Assembly: GCF_001047375.1 (NCBI RefSeq)
Contig: NZ_LFVU01000026.1
Coordinates: 248,001-312,000 of the forward strand
Direction: 5' to 3'
DNA: 64,000 nt
Origin: Clostridium cylindrosporum DSM 605
Lineage (GTDB): Bacteria > Bacillota > Clostridia > Clostridiales > Caloramatoraceae
The position numbers and the translations under genes are program-made. The notes below the pieces were generated by a model. It saw only the letters and a program-made list of their open reading frames with translations, was not told where the DNA came from and did no database searches. Of the stretch, positions 51,431 through 59,930 are shown piece by piece (the first letter of the stretch is position 1; each line of letters starts with the position of its first letter).

Positions 51431-52266
51431 TGGCAGGTAGTGTAACACTTTCCTATATAAAAAAAGATTCAATTATTCATAATCTTACAGGTGCTACAAA
51501 GTTAGTTTTTTTCCTGCTTTGGAGCATAGCTGCAATGTTTACCTATGATACCCCTGTACTTCTAAGTATGTTTATAATTAGTTTGGTACTTTTTAGAGTT
51601 TCCAAGATTAAGTTTAAGGAAGTTAAAGTTGCTTTAACATTTATGGCTGTTTTAATAATCATGAATATAATTGCAATATATATATTCTCCCCTGAACATG
51701 GTGTCAAGGTATATGGAACAAGGCATGAGGTTTTACACATTATTGGGAATTATACTATTACACTAGAACAATTATTTTATATGTTTAACTTTATGTTAAA
51801 GTATCTTGCGGTAATCCCTGTGGCATTATTATTTATTTTAGCAACAGACCCTAGTGAATTTGCATCAAGTTTAAATAGAATAGGTGTAAGTTATAAGGTA
51901 GGGTATGCAGTTGCTATAGCATTAAGATATATTCCAGACATACAAAAAGATTACTACAATATATCTAAGGCCCAGCAGGCTAAGGGAGTAGAACTTAGTA
52001 AAAAGGATAAGTTTCATAGAAGGCTTAAAAATTCAGCAACAATACTACTTCCTTTAATAATATCAAGTATAAATAGAATAGATGTAATATCTAATGCAAT
52101 GCAGCTAAGAGGGTTTGGAAAGAATAAGAAGCGTACATGGTATGCTGAGAAACCCCTTAGAAAGCTTGATATTATTACACTAATTATTGTTATTATAGTA
52201 CTCATATTATCATTTATAGTAACTTTTTATGATGGAAATAGATTTTATAATCCTTTTGTTAAGTAA
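51430..52266 (+). CDS. ECF transporter T component (EcfT)
   Basis: A 278-residue membrane protein. The two Ala-Arg-Gly coupling motifs are visible as AQQAKG (near residue 182) and QLRGFG (near 225). Four to five helices come before them. It couples the ATPases to the S component encoded upstream. A terminator closes the operon. Confidence 0.92.
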   Translation: MAGSVTLSYIKKDSIIHNLTGATKLVFFLLWSIAAMFTYDTPVLLSMFIISLVLFRVSKIKFKEVKVALTFMAVLIIMNIIAIYIFSPEHGVKVYGTRHEVLHIIGNYTITLEQLFYMFNFMLKYLAVIPVALLFILATDPSEFASSLNRIGVSYKVGYAVAIALRYIPDIQKDYYNISKAQQAKGVELSKKDKFHRRLKNSATILLPLIISSINRIDVISNAMQLRGFGKNKKRTWYAEKPLRKLDIITLIIVIIVLILSFIVTFYDGNRFYNPFVK

Positions 52267-52278
52267 ATATATTATTTT

Positions 52279-52325
52279 GAGGATGGAGGAATTCAAATAA
52301 GAGTTCCTCCATTCTTATTCTTTTA
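52279..52325 (+). terminator. terminator after the ECF operon
   Basis: GGATGGAGGAATTC pairs with GAGTTCCTCCATTC, T-rich after it. Confidence 0.8.
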
Positions 52326-52502
52326 AATTGCAGTGTTTTACTATATTAAAGATAAATTCAATGATACATATAGCGAATATAAAGCCTAAAGCTTTAAATA
52401 GTTCATGTTAAAAGATTGTCATAAACACTTTTCCTCTATAATTAAGTATACGATAATATAAGTGAAATTGATTTAAGCAATATGCTTTAGGAGGATTTAC
52501 AA

Positions 52503-54065
52503 ATGAAGAACAATAATCCTAAGACATCGATTTATGCCTCGATGGCTTTATACATAGTATTATATTATCTTTGGATAACATTTTTTAATGAAAACTTATA
52601 TTTTAATTTTATATCTAATATATTTCAAACTATTCCTCTTTTAGTTGCAGCAGCATGTCTTATATATACTTATAAAAAAGAATGCAGTAAAAAGAGTTAC
52701 TTCTGGCTTATTCTCTCAATAGGTTCTATAGTAAACCTTATGGGGCAAGTGGTAGTGGATTACTATGAGATGATTTTGGGGGTAAAAGTACCTACTGCAG
52801 GATGGGAACATTTTTTCTGGACATTATCAGCAGTGATATTTTTAATTTCCCTAGTTTATAAGTTTCATAATAAAATAAATAAATATCCTACCCTGCTATT
52901 AATACTAGACACTATGACAGTAGTATGTATAGCAGTTGCTTTAACCTGGGTTTATGTAATATTACCTAATATTATTAAAGTAGAAGTTACGAACTTTTTA
53001 GATTTAACCTTCTATATTATATATCCTGTAGTGGATATTGGGATTTTATTTATATTAACCTGTTATCTATTCTTAAAGGACCTACGTGATGAAAAGAAAA
53101 GTATGTCTATGATTGCAGCAGCTTTCTTTGTTCTGCTTATTGCTAATTCAGCCTATTGCTATCTACAGACAACTGGGAGTTATTTTACAGGAAGTCGTAT
53201 AGACCCTTTATGGTCGATGTTTGCATTTTTATTAAGTAGTGCAGGGTTAAAGTTTAGGAAAGAATCAGGGAATGAATATATATCTGAAAATCAAACAATA
53301 GAATATAATAAAGTATTCAGATTCATGTTTTTTTTACCAGGAATGAGTGTGATATTACTATTTGTTTTACTTTTTATAAAAGAAGATATAGTAGTGTGGA
53401 TTTGCTCCGGTATAAGTATAATCCTAATTAATATACGACAAGTAACAATAAATCTTCAAAACAAAGCTTTAATTAAAAAGCTAAAAGCACTAAATGAAAC
53501 CTTGGAAACAAAGGTAGTAGAGAGGACAGAGGAACTTTTTCATTTGGCATTTTATGATTATTTAACTAATTTGCCTAATAGAAGATTTTTCGAAAATAGA
53601 CTTCGAAGCTTAATGAATTCTAATAGAAAAGATAATAGTATGATAGCGGTAATGTTTATAGACTTAGATAGATTCAAATATGTTAACGATACATTTGGTC
53701 ATTCCTGTGGTGATTTACTTCTTCAGATTGCTGCAAAACGTATAGAGGATAGTGTTGATAGAAGGGGAATTGTTTGTAGGCAAGGTGGAGATGAGTTTGC
53801 GATTATAATTAATGGTGTAGAGGATAAGATAGATGTTAAAAACACTGCTAATAAAATAATTAGTGATTTAAGCAGATGTATGGATTTAAATGGACATTGT
53901 TTACATATTACATGTAGTATTGGAATTGCCATTTATCCAATTGATGGTAATGATTATGAGAGTATAATTAAGCATGCAGATGCGGCAATGTATCACTCTA
54001 AGGAGAAAGGAAAAAACACATATAGCCTTTATTGTGATAAAATGGATAAGGAAAGTGTTGTTTAG
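52503..54065 (+). CDS. membrane-bound diguanylate cyclase (GGDEF)
   Basis: A 520-residue protein. Eight to nine hydrophobic segments fill residues 10-315. A short coiled coil (LNETLETKVVERTEEL) leads to a GGDEF domain (about 345-510): DYLTNLPNRRFF, FIDLDRFKYVND and an intact RQGGDEFAII. The inhibitory RxxD site five residues before GGDEF is absent (DRRG there), so product inhibition at that site is unlikely. No EAL domain. It makes c-di-GMP, which the riboswitch at 22258 would sense. AGGAGG precedes the ATG. Confidence 0.93.
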   Translation: MKNNNPKTSIYASMALYIVLYYLWITFFNENLYFNFISNIFQTIPLLVAAACLIYTYKKECSKKSYFWLILSIGSIVNLMGQVVVDYYEMILGVKVPTAGWEHFFWTLSAVIFLISLVYKFHNKINKYPTLLLILDTMTVVCIAVALTWVYVILPNIIKVEVTNFLDLTFYIIYPVVDIGILFILTCYLFLKDLRDEKKSMSMIAAAFFVLLIANSAYCYLQTTGSYFTGSRIDPLWSMFAFLLSSAGLKFRKESGNEYISENQTIEYNKVFRFMFFLPGMSVILLFVLLFIKEDIVVWICSGISIILINIRQVTINLQNKALIKKLKALNETLETKVVERTEELFHLAFYDYLTNLPNRRFFENRLRSLMNSNRKDNSMIAVMFIDLDRFKYVNDTFGHSCGDLLLQIAAKRIEDSVDRRGIVCRQGGDEFAIIINGVEDKIDVKNTANKIISDLSRCMDLNGHCLHITCSIGIAIYPIDGNDYESIIKHADAAMYHSKEKGKNTYSLYCDKMDKESVV

Positions 54066-54338
54066 CTCCTGTGAATAATATACCATATATTCCATTATAT
54101 ATACAAAAAATATTACAGTTTTGTCCTATATATCCGATATATTTATAGGGTATACATAATAAGTAAAGTATAATAATGGATATATGATAAATTTTTATCT
54201 TACTATGGTTAAATTTGTTGATAAAACTTTATAAGTTTTATATAATAAAATTAAAATTCTACACAATATGTATATAGTTACGTGATAAAATATAGGAAGT
54301 TACAAAAGGGTTACAAGTTTTTAAGGGGGAAATTACAC

Positions 54339-55025
54339 ATGTTAAAGATTAAGAAGTTAATACCTATGGCTGCAATAATGATAATGTTAACTTGCTCCAG
54401 CGTATTTGCAAGTGGGGTTAGTTTAATTAATAAAACTGCTACTATTACTGTTGGGGGATTAAATGTTAGAAAAACTCCAAAGATTGAAAGTGGAAATGTA
54501 ATATCCACAGTTTCTAAGGGAGCTAACTTTCAAATAGTAGGTCAGCAAAGTGGATGGTATAAGATAAAGCTAAGTAGTAATAAGTACGGATGGGTTAGCT
54601 CAAAGTATGTTAAGTTAAATAGCCAAGTAAGTAAAGAAGAAGCTGAAAAGGTTAAACGTGATAAAATAGTAAAGCTAGCTAAGGCACAAATTGGAAAGCC
54701 TTATGTATGGGGAGCACAAGGTCCTAGGTCTTTTGATTGCTCGGGACTTGTTACATACGTGTATAAAAATGCAGGTGATATTAAGGCTCCTAGAACATCA
54801 GCAGAACAATCAAAAATGGGGACAACCGTAAAGCGTTCAAACTTAAAGCCAGGTGATTTAGTATTTTCTAGTACAAATGGCACAGGACGTGTAAGTCATG
54901 TTGGTATTTATGTAGGAAGCGGACAAATGATACACGCTCCAAGAGCAGGGTCTGTAGTACAGAAAACTAGTATAAATACAACATACTGGAATAAGGCCTA
55001 TCTTTGGTCAAAGGATATTATCTAA
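54339..55025 (+). CDS. secreted NlpC/P60 cell-wall peptidase with SH3b domain
   Basis: A 228-residue protein: signal peptide (MLKIKKLIPMAAIMIMLTCSSVFA), an SH3b domain (about residues 32-95, TATITVGGLNVRKTPK) and an NlpC/P60 domain with Cys in SFDCSGLVTYVYK, His in VSHVGIYVG and His in IHAPRAG. It cuts D-gamma-glutamyl bonds in peptidoglycan peptides. AAGGGGG lies before ATG 54339; the longer frame (54282) would put 19 residues before the signal peptide. Confidence 0.93.
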   Translation: MLKIKKLIPMAAIMIMLTCSSVFASGVSLINKTATITVGGLNVRKTPKIESGNVISTVSKGANFQIVGQQSGWYKIKLSSNKYGWVSSKYVKLNSQVSKEEAEKVKRDKIVKLAKAQIGKPYVWGAQGPRSFDCSGLVTYVYKNAGDIKAPRTSAEQSKMGTTVKRSNLKPGDLVFSSTNGTGRVSHVGIYVGSGQMIHAPRAGSVVQKTSINTTYWNKAYLWSKDII

Positions 55026-55090
55026 CAGAAATAAGCATTTGAATATAATATTCTAATGTGTTAGAATACATAATGTAAATTATAAATAAT

Positions 55091-55132
55091 GGACAGTTCA
55101 TTTAGACCATCCTGTCCTTAAAAAAAACTAGG
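55091..55132 (+). ncRNA. preQ1-I riboswitch, first of tandem pair
   Basis: P1 GGACAG/CTGTCC encloses the loop TTCATTTAGACCATC, and an A-rich tail TTAAAAAAAACTAGG follows. The CTAG of the tail can pair with the TTAG/CTAA-like loop to form the H-type pseudoknot of preQ1-I aptamers. It lies ahead of the queuosine-precursor operon. Confidence 0.88.
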
Positions 55133-55156
55133 CAAAAATTTTAAGTAAGAATACTT

Positions 55157-55206
55157 AAGGTTTGTTTATTATACTAGTTTTGTGTAATAAACAAACCTTT
55201 TTTATT
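55157..55206 (+). terminator. regulated terminator of the first preQ1-I riboswitch
   Basis: AAGGTTTGTTTATTA pairs with TAATAAACAAACCTT, followed by a T run. The loop holds CTAGTTTT, exact complement of AAAACTAG in the aptamer tail; that pairing would break the terminator when preQ1 is absent. Confidence 0.88.
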
Positions 55207-55225
55207 AGAAAAATAAAAAAATAAC

Positions 55226-55266
55226 AGACAGTTCGTTAGACCATCCTGTCTATAAATAAAACTAGG
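55226..55266 (+). ncRNA. preQ1-I riboswitch, second of tandem pair
   Basis: AGACAG/CTGTCT with loop TTCGTTAGACCATC and tail ATAAATAAAACTAGG. Nearly the same layout as the first copy, including the following TTAAGT/ACTTAA hairpin. Confidence 0.88.
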
Positions 55267-55290
55267 CAAAAATTTTAAGTGAAATTACTT

Positions 55291-55338
55291 AAGGTTTATA
55301 TTTTTGCACTAGTTTAGCAGGAATATAAACCTTTTTTA
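55291..55338 (+). terminator. regulated terminator of the second preQ1-I riboswitch
   Basis: AAGGTTTATATT pairs with AATATAAACCTT, then TTTTTT. The loop again holds CTAGTTT, complementary to the aptamer tail. Confidence 0.88.
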
Positions 55339-55356
55339 GTTTAAGGAGAAATAATT

Positions 55357-55785
55357 ATGTTTAAGATAAAAAGTGAAGTAGGATTTGACATGGCACATTA
55401 TCTATGTGGATATGAAGGAAAGTGTGCAAATATACATGGGCATAGATATAGACTAGTTGCAACATTAAAGTCAGAGACGTTGCAGGAATCTGGACAATGT
55501 AGAGGAATGGTTGATGACTTTACAAATTTTAAAAAGGCATTAAAGGAGATTGCAGAGGACTTTGACCATAAGCTTCTTATAGAGGATAATGAAGAAGGGA
55601 GAGAGCTTGCTGCAAAGCTAGAGGTGCTTCCAAATAACTTTGACATTGTCTTTGTACCATACAGAACAACAGCTGAGGAAATGTCTAGGGATGTTTTTAA
55701 TAGACTAAAGTCTAAGGGATTTAAGATTTATGAAGTAGAACTATTTGAAACGCCAACAAATAGCTGCATATATACGGAGGAATAA
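55357..55785 (+). CDS. queD: 6-carboxytetrahydropterin synthase QueD
   Basis: A 142-residue pterin synthase-fold protein: zinc ligands in CANIHGHRY and the N-terminal FDMAHYL, catalytic Cys in CANIHGH, FDHKLL and the final VELFETPTNSC. It makes 6-carboxy-5,6,7,8-tetrahydropterin from dihydroneopterin triphosphate in the preQ0 pathway. First gene of the operon queDECF; AAGGAG precedes ATG 55357. Confidence 0.95.
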   Translation: MFKIKSEVGFDMAHYLCGYEGKCANIHGHRYRLVATLKSETLQESGQCRGMVDDFTNFKKALKEIAEDFDHKLLIEDNEEGRELAAKLEVLPNNFDIVFVPYRTTAEEMSRDVFNRLKSKGFKIYEVELFETPTNSCIYTEE

Positions 55786-55787
55786 AA

Positions 55788-56450
55788 ATGTTTAATATAA
55801 TAGAAAAATTTTTATCTGTTGATGGAGAAGGTCCAACTTCTGGAGAACTTGCTACATTTATAAGATTTTTTAATTGTAATCTAAGATGTTCATGGTGTGA
55901 TACTACCTATTCATGGGATAGGTATAATATAAGTGAGGTTTTATCAGCTAGAGATATCTATGATTATATAAAGGGAAATGGAGCTAGAAATGTTACATTA
56001 ACAGGTGGAGAGCCATTAATTCAAGATGGAATTGAAAACCTTCTTGATATGCTTAATAAAGATAGTGATTTAGTAGTTCATATAGAAACTAACGGGTCTA
56101 TTGATATATTACCTTTTAAGGAAAGGTTTCAAAATATAAGTTTTATAGTTGATTATAAGCTACCTAAAAGCGGAATGACAAATCGCATGAACACAGGAAA
56201 TCTAAAAAGTGTTGAAATAGATGATGTGTATAAGTTTGTAGTAGGAAGTCGTGAGGATTTAGATGTAGCATATAGCATTATTAAAGAACATGAATTAACA
56301 TCTAAATGCTTAGTTTACTTTAGCCCTGTTTTAGGGGAGATTGAAATGGAGACAATTGTAGATTTTATGAAGGAGAAGAAGCTTAATGAAGTTAGGCTTC
56401 AGGTTCAGCTGCATAAGGTTATATGGGATAAGGATGCTAGAGGAGTATAA
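55788..56450 (+). CDS. queE: 7-carboxy-7-deazaguanine synthase QueE (radical SAM)
   Basis: A 220-residue radical SAM enzyme: CNLRCSWCDTTYSWD holds the CxxxCxxC cluster ligands; LTGGEPL is the SAM GGE motif. VDGEGPTSGELATFIRF at the start is typical for QueE. It rearranges carboxytetrahydropterin to carboxydeazaguanine. It starts two bases after queD. Confidence 0.95.
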   Translation: MFNIIEKFLSVDGEGPTSGELATFIRFFNCNLRCSWCDTTYSWDRYNISEVLSARDIYDYIKGNGARNVTLTGGEPLIQDGIENLLDMLNKDSDLVVHIETNGSIDILPFKERFQNISFIVDYKLPKSGMTNRMNTGNLKSVEIDDVYKFVVGSREDLDVAYSIIKEHELTSKCLVYFSPVLGEIEMETIVDFMKEKKLNEVRLQVQLHKVIWDKDARGV

Positions 56451-56457
56451 ACAAAGA

Positions 56458-56498
56458 TCTTGAATCAAGGGAGTTTTTACTCACTTGATTCTTAGAGA
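56458..56498 (+). repeat. hairpin element between queE and queC, also at 18031
   Basis: TCTTGAATCAAGGGAGTTTTT...TTGATTCTTAGA folds as GAATCAAG/CTTGATTC. It has no T run and so is not a standard terminator. The 40-base core matches 18031-18070. Confidence 0.4.
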
Positions 56499-56544
56499 TT
56501 GTTATCCAGGAACAAGTAGTTATCGGATAGAAAGGATAGGAGAT

Positions 56545-57201
56545 ATGAATAAGAAAGCGGTAGTTGTATTTAGTGGTGGACAGGATTCTACTACATGTTT
56601 GTTTTGGGCACTTAAGGAATTTGATGAGGTAATAGCGGTTACATTTAACTATAACCAAAAACATAGTTTAGAAATAGATTGCGCAAAGGATATTGCAAAG
56701 GAACTTGGGGTTGAACATCATATACTTGATATGGAACTTCTTAATCAATTAGCCCCAAATGCACTAACTCGTGATGATATAAAGATAGAAAAAGGTGAGG
56801 ATGGAGAGCTTCCATCAACCTTTGTTGAAGGGCGAAACATGCTGTTTTTAACATTCGCAGGTGTGTTAGCTAAGGTTAAAGGTGCAAAGCATATAGTAAC
56901 AGGGGTATGTGAAACAGACTTTAGTGGATATCCTGACTGTAGAGACGTGTTCATAAAGTCCCTAAATGTTACACTAAACCTAGCTATGGACTATGATTTT
57001 GTAGTTCATACACCTTTAATGTGGCTAGATAAGGCCCAAACTTGGGAGATGGCGGATAAGTTCGGAAAACTTGACTATGTAAGAGAAAAGACACTTACAT
57101 GCTACAATGGGATAATAGGGGATGGGTGCAAGGAATGTCCATCTTGCATACTTCGTAACAATGGACTAAATAAATACTTAGAAGATAAGAAGGAGAAATA
57201 G
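56545..57201 (+). CDS. queC: 7-cyano-7-deazaguanine synthase QueC
   Basis: A 218-residue PP-loop ATPase: SGGQDSTTC near residue 10 and four Cys ([14 protein letters not shown] and CYNG) for zinc near the end. It turns carboxydeazaguanine to preQ0 with ammonia and ATP. The frame from 56485 has no ribosome site; AGGAGAT stands before ATG 56545. Confidence 0.95.
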   Translation: MNKKAVVVFSGGQDSTTCLFWALKEFDEVIAVTFNYNQKHSLEIDCAKDIAKELGVEHHILDMELLNQLAPNALTRDDIKIEKGEDGELPSTFVEGRNMLFLTFAGVLAKVKGAKHIVTGVCETDFSGYPDCRDVFIKSLNVTLNLAMDYDFVVHTPLMWLDKAQTWEMADKFGKLDYVREKTLTCYNGIIGDGCKECPSCILRNNGLNKYLEDKKEK

Positions 57202-57203
57202 TT

Positions 57204-57707
57204 ATGAGTCACAGTGGAAGAAAAGAATCAGAATTAGATAACATAACACTACTTGGAAATCAAGGAACAAAGTATGATTTTGGATATAACCCAGATATAC
57301 TAGAAGCCTTTGATAATAAGCATCCTAATAACGACTACTTTGTAAAGTTTAATTGTCCAGAGTTTACAAGTCTATGCCCAATAACAGGTCAACCAGATTT
57401 TGCAACTATATATATAAGCTATATACCATCAATTAAAATGGTAGAAAGTAAGTCTTTGAAGTTATATCTATTTAGCTTTAGAAACCATGGAGATTTCCAT
57501 GAGGATTGTATGAATATAATCATGAAGGACCTAATTAAGTTAATGGACCCTAAATATATAGAGGTATGGGGAAAGTTCACTCCAAGGGGAGGAATAAGTA
57601 TAGACCCATATTGCAACTATGGAAAGCCAGGTACTAAGTATGAGGAAATGGCAAACTACAGACTAATGAATCATGATATGTATCCTGAAAAAGTAGATAA
57701 TAGATAA
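57204..57707 (+). CDS. queF: NADPH-dependent preQ0 reductase QueF
   Basis: A 167-residue unimodular QueF: catalytic Cys in [14 protein letters not shown], the tunnel-fold substrate Glu in [18 protein letters not shown] and [10 protein letters not shown]. It reduces preQ0 to preQ1, the riboswitch ligand upstream, so the operon is shut off by its end product. AAGGAG precedes ATG 57204. Confidence 0.95.
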   Translation: MSHSGRKESELDNITLLGNQGTKYDFGYNPDILEAFDNKHPNNDYFVKFNCPEFTSLCPITGQPDFATIYISYIPSIKMVESKSLKLYLFSFRNHGDFHEDCMNIIMKDLIKLMDPKYIEVWGKFTPRGGISIDPYCNYGKPGTKYEEMANYRLMNHDMYPEKVDNR

Positions 57708-57709
57708 TA

Positions 57710-57746
57710 CTGTTCCCTAAGGATTATGCCCTTAGGGAACTTTTAG
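57710..57746 (+). terminator. terminator after queF
   Basis: GTTCCCTAAG pairs with CTTAGGGAAC, followed by TTTTAG. Confidence 0.85.
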
Positions 57747-57795
57747 TATATTAGGTAGTTTAACTCCTTGATAAATCTTAGTTTAGGGTATATAC

Positions 57796-57807
57796 TTACC
57801 TAGGTAA
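57796..57807. promoter_or_regulatory. perfect palindrome, likely MarR operator
   Basis: TTACCTAGGTAA is a 12-base perfect palindrome of the kind bound by MarR/OhrR-family dimers, placed about 20 bases before the MarR start codon. Confidence 0.6.
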
Positions 57808-57829
57808 CTATTTTAAGAGGTGAATAAAG

Positions 57830-58237
57830 TTGGATTTATATGGACATAGAGCAAATCAATTAGCTAGGTATTTTAATAAAAGACTAAATGAGAGGATATC
57901 TCCACATGGATTGTACACTTCTCAATGGGGAATCATATTATATTTATACCAAAGGGGAGAGTGTACACAGGTTGAACTGTGTCAATATCTTTGCGTTGAG
58001 GCCCCAACTATTACTAGAACATTAAGTAGAATGGAAGAAATGGGCTGGATAATTAGAGGAGAAGGGAAGGATAAAAGGCAAAGGCTTATTAGTTTAACAG
58101 ATAAGGCCTATGAAATGTTTCCTAAATGGAGTGCAGAATCATATAATCTAGAACAAGAGGCTATGCAAAACATAGATAAAGAAGAATTAGAAATATTTAA
58201 AAAGGTTTTACTTCAAATGATGAAAAACCTAGAATAG
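57830..58237 (+). CDS. MarR family transcriptional regulator
   Basis: A 135-residue winged-helix protein with TQVELCQYLCVEAPTITRTLSRMEEMGWIIR and the wing KDKRQRLISLT. It starts at TTG 57830 behind AGAGGTGA. The palindrome TTACCTAGGTAA in its leader suggests autorepression. The YczE-like gene begins 11 bases after its stop, so both are in one operon and the membrane protein is the likely target. Confidence 0.9.
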   Translation: MDLYGHRANQLARYFNKRLNERISPHGLYTSQWGIILYLYQRGECTQVELCQYLCVEAPTITRTLSRMEEMGWIIRGEGKDKRQRLISLTDKAYEMFPKWSAESYNLEQEAMQNIDKEELEIFKKVLLQMMKNLE

Positions 58238-58248
58238 GGGAGATAACT

Positions 58249-58947
58249 ATGGAAGAAAAAAGTAATGAGATAATAGATGATAACAAGGAAAAGAAGAATA
58301 GTGATATAGTTGATACACACAAAGAAACTGCATTGGCATATATAATTAGAGTTATGGTATTTGTAGGAGGAATATTTGTCTTAGCACTAGGTGCTGCAAC
58401 CTCAATTACAGCGAATCTTGGAGTGGCTACATGGGATGTTCTTCACATAGGACTTTCTAATTTAAGTGGTTTATCTGTAGGTAGATGGGTTCAAATAGTA
58501 GGTATAATCATGGTTTTAACTACTTGTATTCTTGAGAGGGAAAAGCCAGCTATAGGAAGTATATTAAATATATTAATAGTTGGTTACTTTCTAAATCTTA
58601 TACTAGACCTAGGATTTATACCTAATTTTACAGAAATACTACCAAGAAGCATACTTCTACTAATTGGTATTGTTCTCATGGGAACAGGATCAGGAATGTA
58701 TGTAGCATCTAAGGTAGGGGCAGGACCAAGGGACGGAATGACACTTTATTTATCAAAGAGATTTTCAATTTCTGTTAGACTGGCTAGAACTATACTTGAA
58801 ATATCAGCTCTAACAATAGGATGGTTAATAGGTGGACCAGTTGCAATAGGTACATTTTTATCAGTACCATTAGTAGGGCCAGTAATGCAAGCATCATTAA
58901 GATTTTGGATGAAGCAATTAACTAGGCTTCCTAAGACAAGTAATTAA
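58249..58947 (+). CDS. YczE/YitT-like integral membrane protein (paralogue of 9634)
   Basis: A 232-residue protein with a charged N-terminal 30 residues followed by five to six helices. SITANLGVATWDVLHIGLSNLSGLSVGRW and GAGPRDGMTLYLSKR match the paralogue at 9634. Here the gene is co-transcribed with a MarR regulator, so its expression is probably induced by a small ligand of that regulator. The transported compound, if any, is not known. Confidence 0.82.
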   Translation: MEEKSNEIIDDNKEKKNSDIVDTHKETALAYIIRVMVFVGGIFVLALGAATSITANLGVATWDVLHIGLSNLSGLSVGRWVQIVGIIMVLTTCILEREKPAIGSILNILIVGYFLNLILDLGFIPNFTEILPRSILLLIGIVLMGTGSGMYVASKVGAGPRDGMTLYLSKRFSISVRLARTILEISALTIGWLIGGPVAIGTFLSVPLVGPVMQASLRFWMKQLTRLPKTSN

Positions 58948-59000
58948 AAAATATATGGAAAAGTTTTAAAATTTAGATATAATGTATATATAAAACCAAA

Positions 59001-59088
59001 TAACTTGCTAGGGGTGCCAATATGGCTGAGAGGTTTAATACTAACCCTTGTACCTGATCTGGATAATGCCAGCGTAGGAAAGCTTTAT
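59001..59088 (+). ncRNA. TPP riboswitch
   Basis: The core blocks GGGGTGCC, ATATGGCTGAGAGG, TAACCCTTGTACCTGATCTGGATAATGCCAGCGTAGGAA are the standard TPP aptamer. A terminator follows at 59159, so thiamin pyrophosphate should stop transcription of the tenA operon. Confidence 0.97.
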
Positions 59089-59157
59089 GAAATATAATAC
59101 TAAAGGTATGCATAAATTTAAGCATACTTTCGATTATATTTGTTTTTGTGCACCTTT

Positions 59158-59196
59158 GCAGCTATTTACCAATTAGGTAGGTAGCTGTTTTTTATT
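59158..59196 (+). terminator. terminator controlled by the TPP riboswitch
   Basis: CAGCTATTTACC pairs with GTAGGTAGCTG, followed by TTTTTT. It lies between aptamer and start codon. Confidence 0.88.
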
Positions 59197-59261
59197 TGTA
59201 AAAAGGAGGGTAGCACACTAGATTTAAATTAAAAAACAATAAAAATAAAGGGGATAATAAA

Positions 59262-59924
59262 ATGAAGTTTACTGATTACTTATTTGAAGAAGTAAATGAA
59301 ATTTGGAATGGATATTTAGAACATCCTTTTGTAAAGGAGATAGGGGAAGGAATACTTAATAGGGAAAAGTTTAAGAACTATCTCATTCAAGACTACCTCT
59401 ACTTAAAGGAATACATAAAGGTTTATGCAATAGGCATAACTAAAGCAAATGGACTTAAGGAAATGAAGTTTTTCTATGAAGCGATAGAAGGAATCATAGA
59501 GGATGAAGCTGCTGTACATATAAAATATCTAAAAGACTTTGGAATAAGCAAGGAGGAAGCTGAAAGATATGATATAGAAATTCCCAACTTAAGCTACACA
59601 AGCTATATGCAGTCAGTTGCACTTAAAGGGAACATTAAGGAGATAGCTATGGCTGTTATGCCATGTACATGGAGTTATAACTATATAGGAAAGAAGCTTT
59701 ATGAAAAGTATAAGAATAATTTAGATAATAATTTTTATAAGCCTTGGATAGAAAGTTACGAGTCTGAAGGTTATACAGAATTTACAAACAAATGGATAGA
59801 TTACATAAATGAAATATGCAAAGATGTTTCAGGGGAAGAAAAGAAGAATCTATTAGATATATTTATTAAATCAAGTATATACGAAATGGATTTTTGGAAC
59901 ATGGCATATAAAAAGGAGATGTAG
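59262..59924 (+). CDS. tenA: aminopyrimidine aminohydrolase/thiaminase II TenA
   Basis: A 220-residue helical TenA protein. KFKNYLIQDYLYLKEYIKVYA, catalytic Cys in MPCTWSYNYIG and Glu in WIESYESEGYTEF agree with TenA-C enzymes. It hydrolyses aminomethyl-HMP to HMP and salvages breakdown products of thiamin. It is first in the TPP-riboswitch operon. AAAGGGG precedes ATG 59262. Confidence 0.95.
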   Translation: MKFTDYLFEEVNEIWNGYLEHPFVKEIGEGILNREKFKNYLIQDYLYLKEYIKVYAIGITKANGLKEMKFFYEAIEGIIEDEAAVHIKYLKDFGISKEEAERYDIEIPNLSYTSYMQSVALKGNIKEIAMAVMPCTWSYNYIGKKLYEKYKNNLDNNFYKPWIESYESEGYTEFTNKWIDYINEICKDVSGEEKKNLLDIFIKSSIYEMDFWNMAYKKEM

Positions 59925-59930
59925 CTAAAG

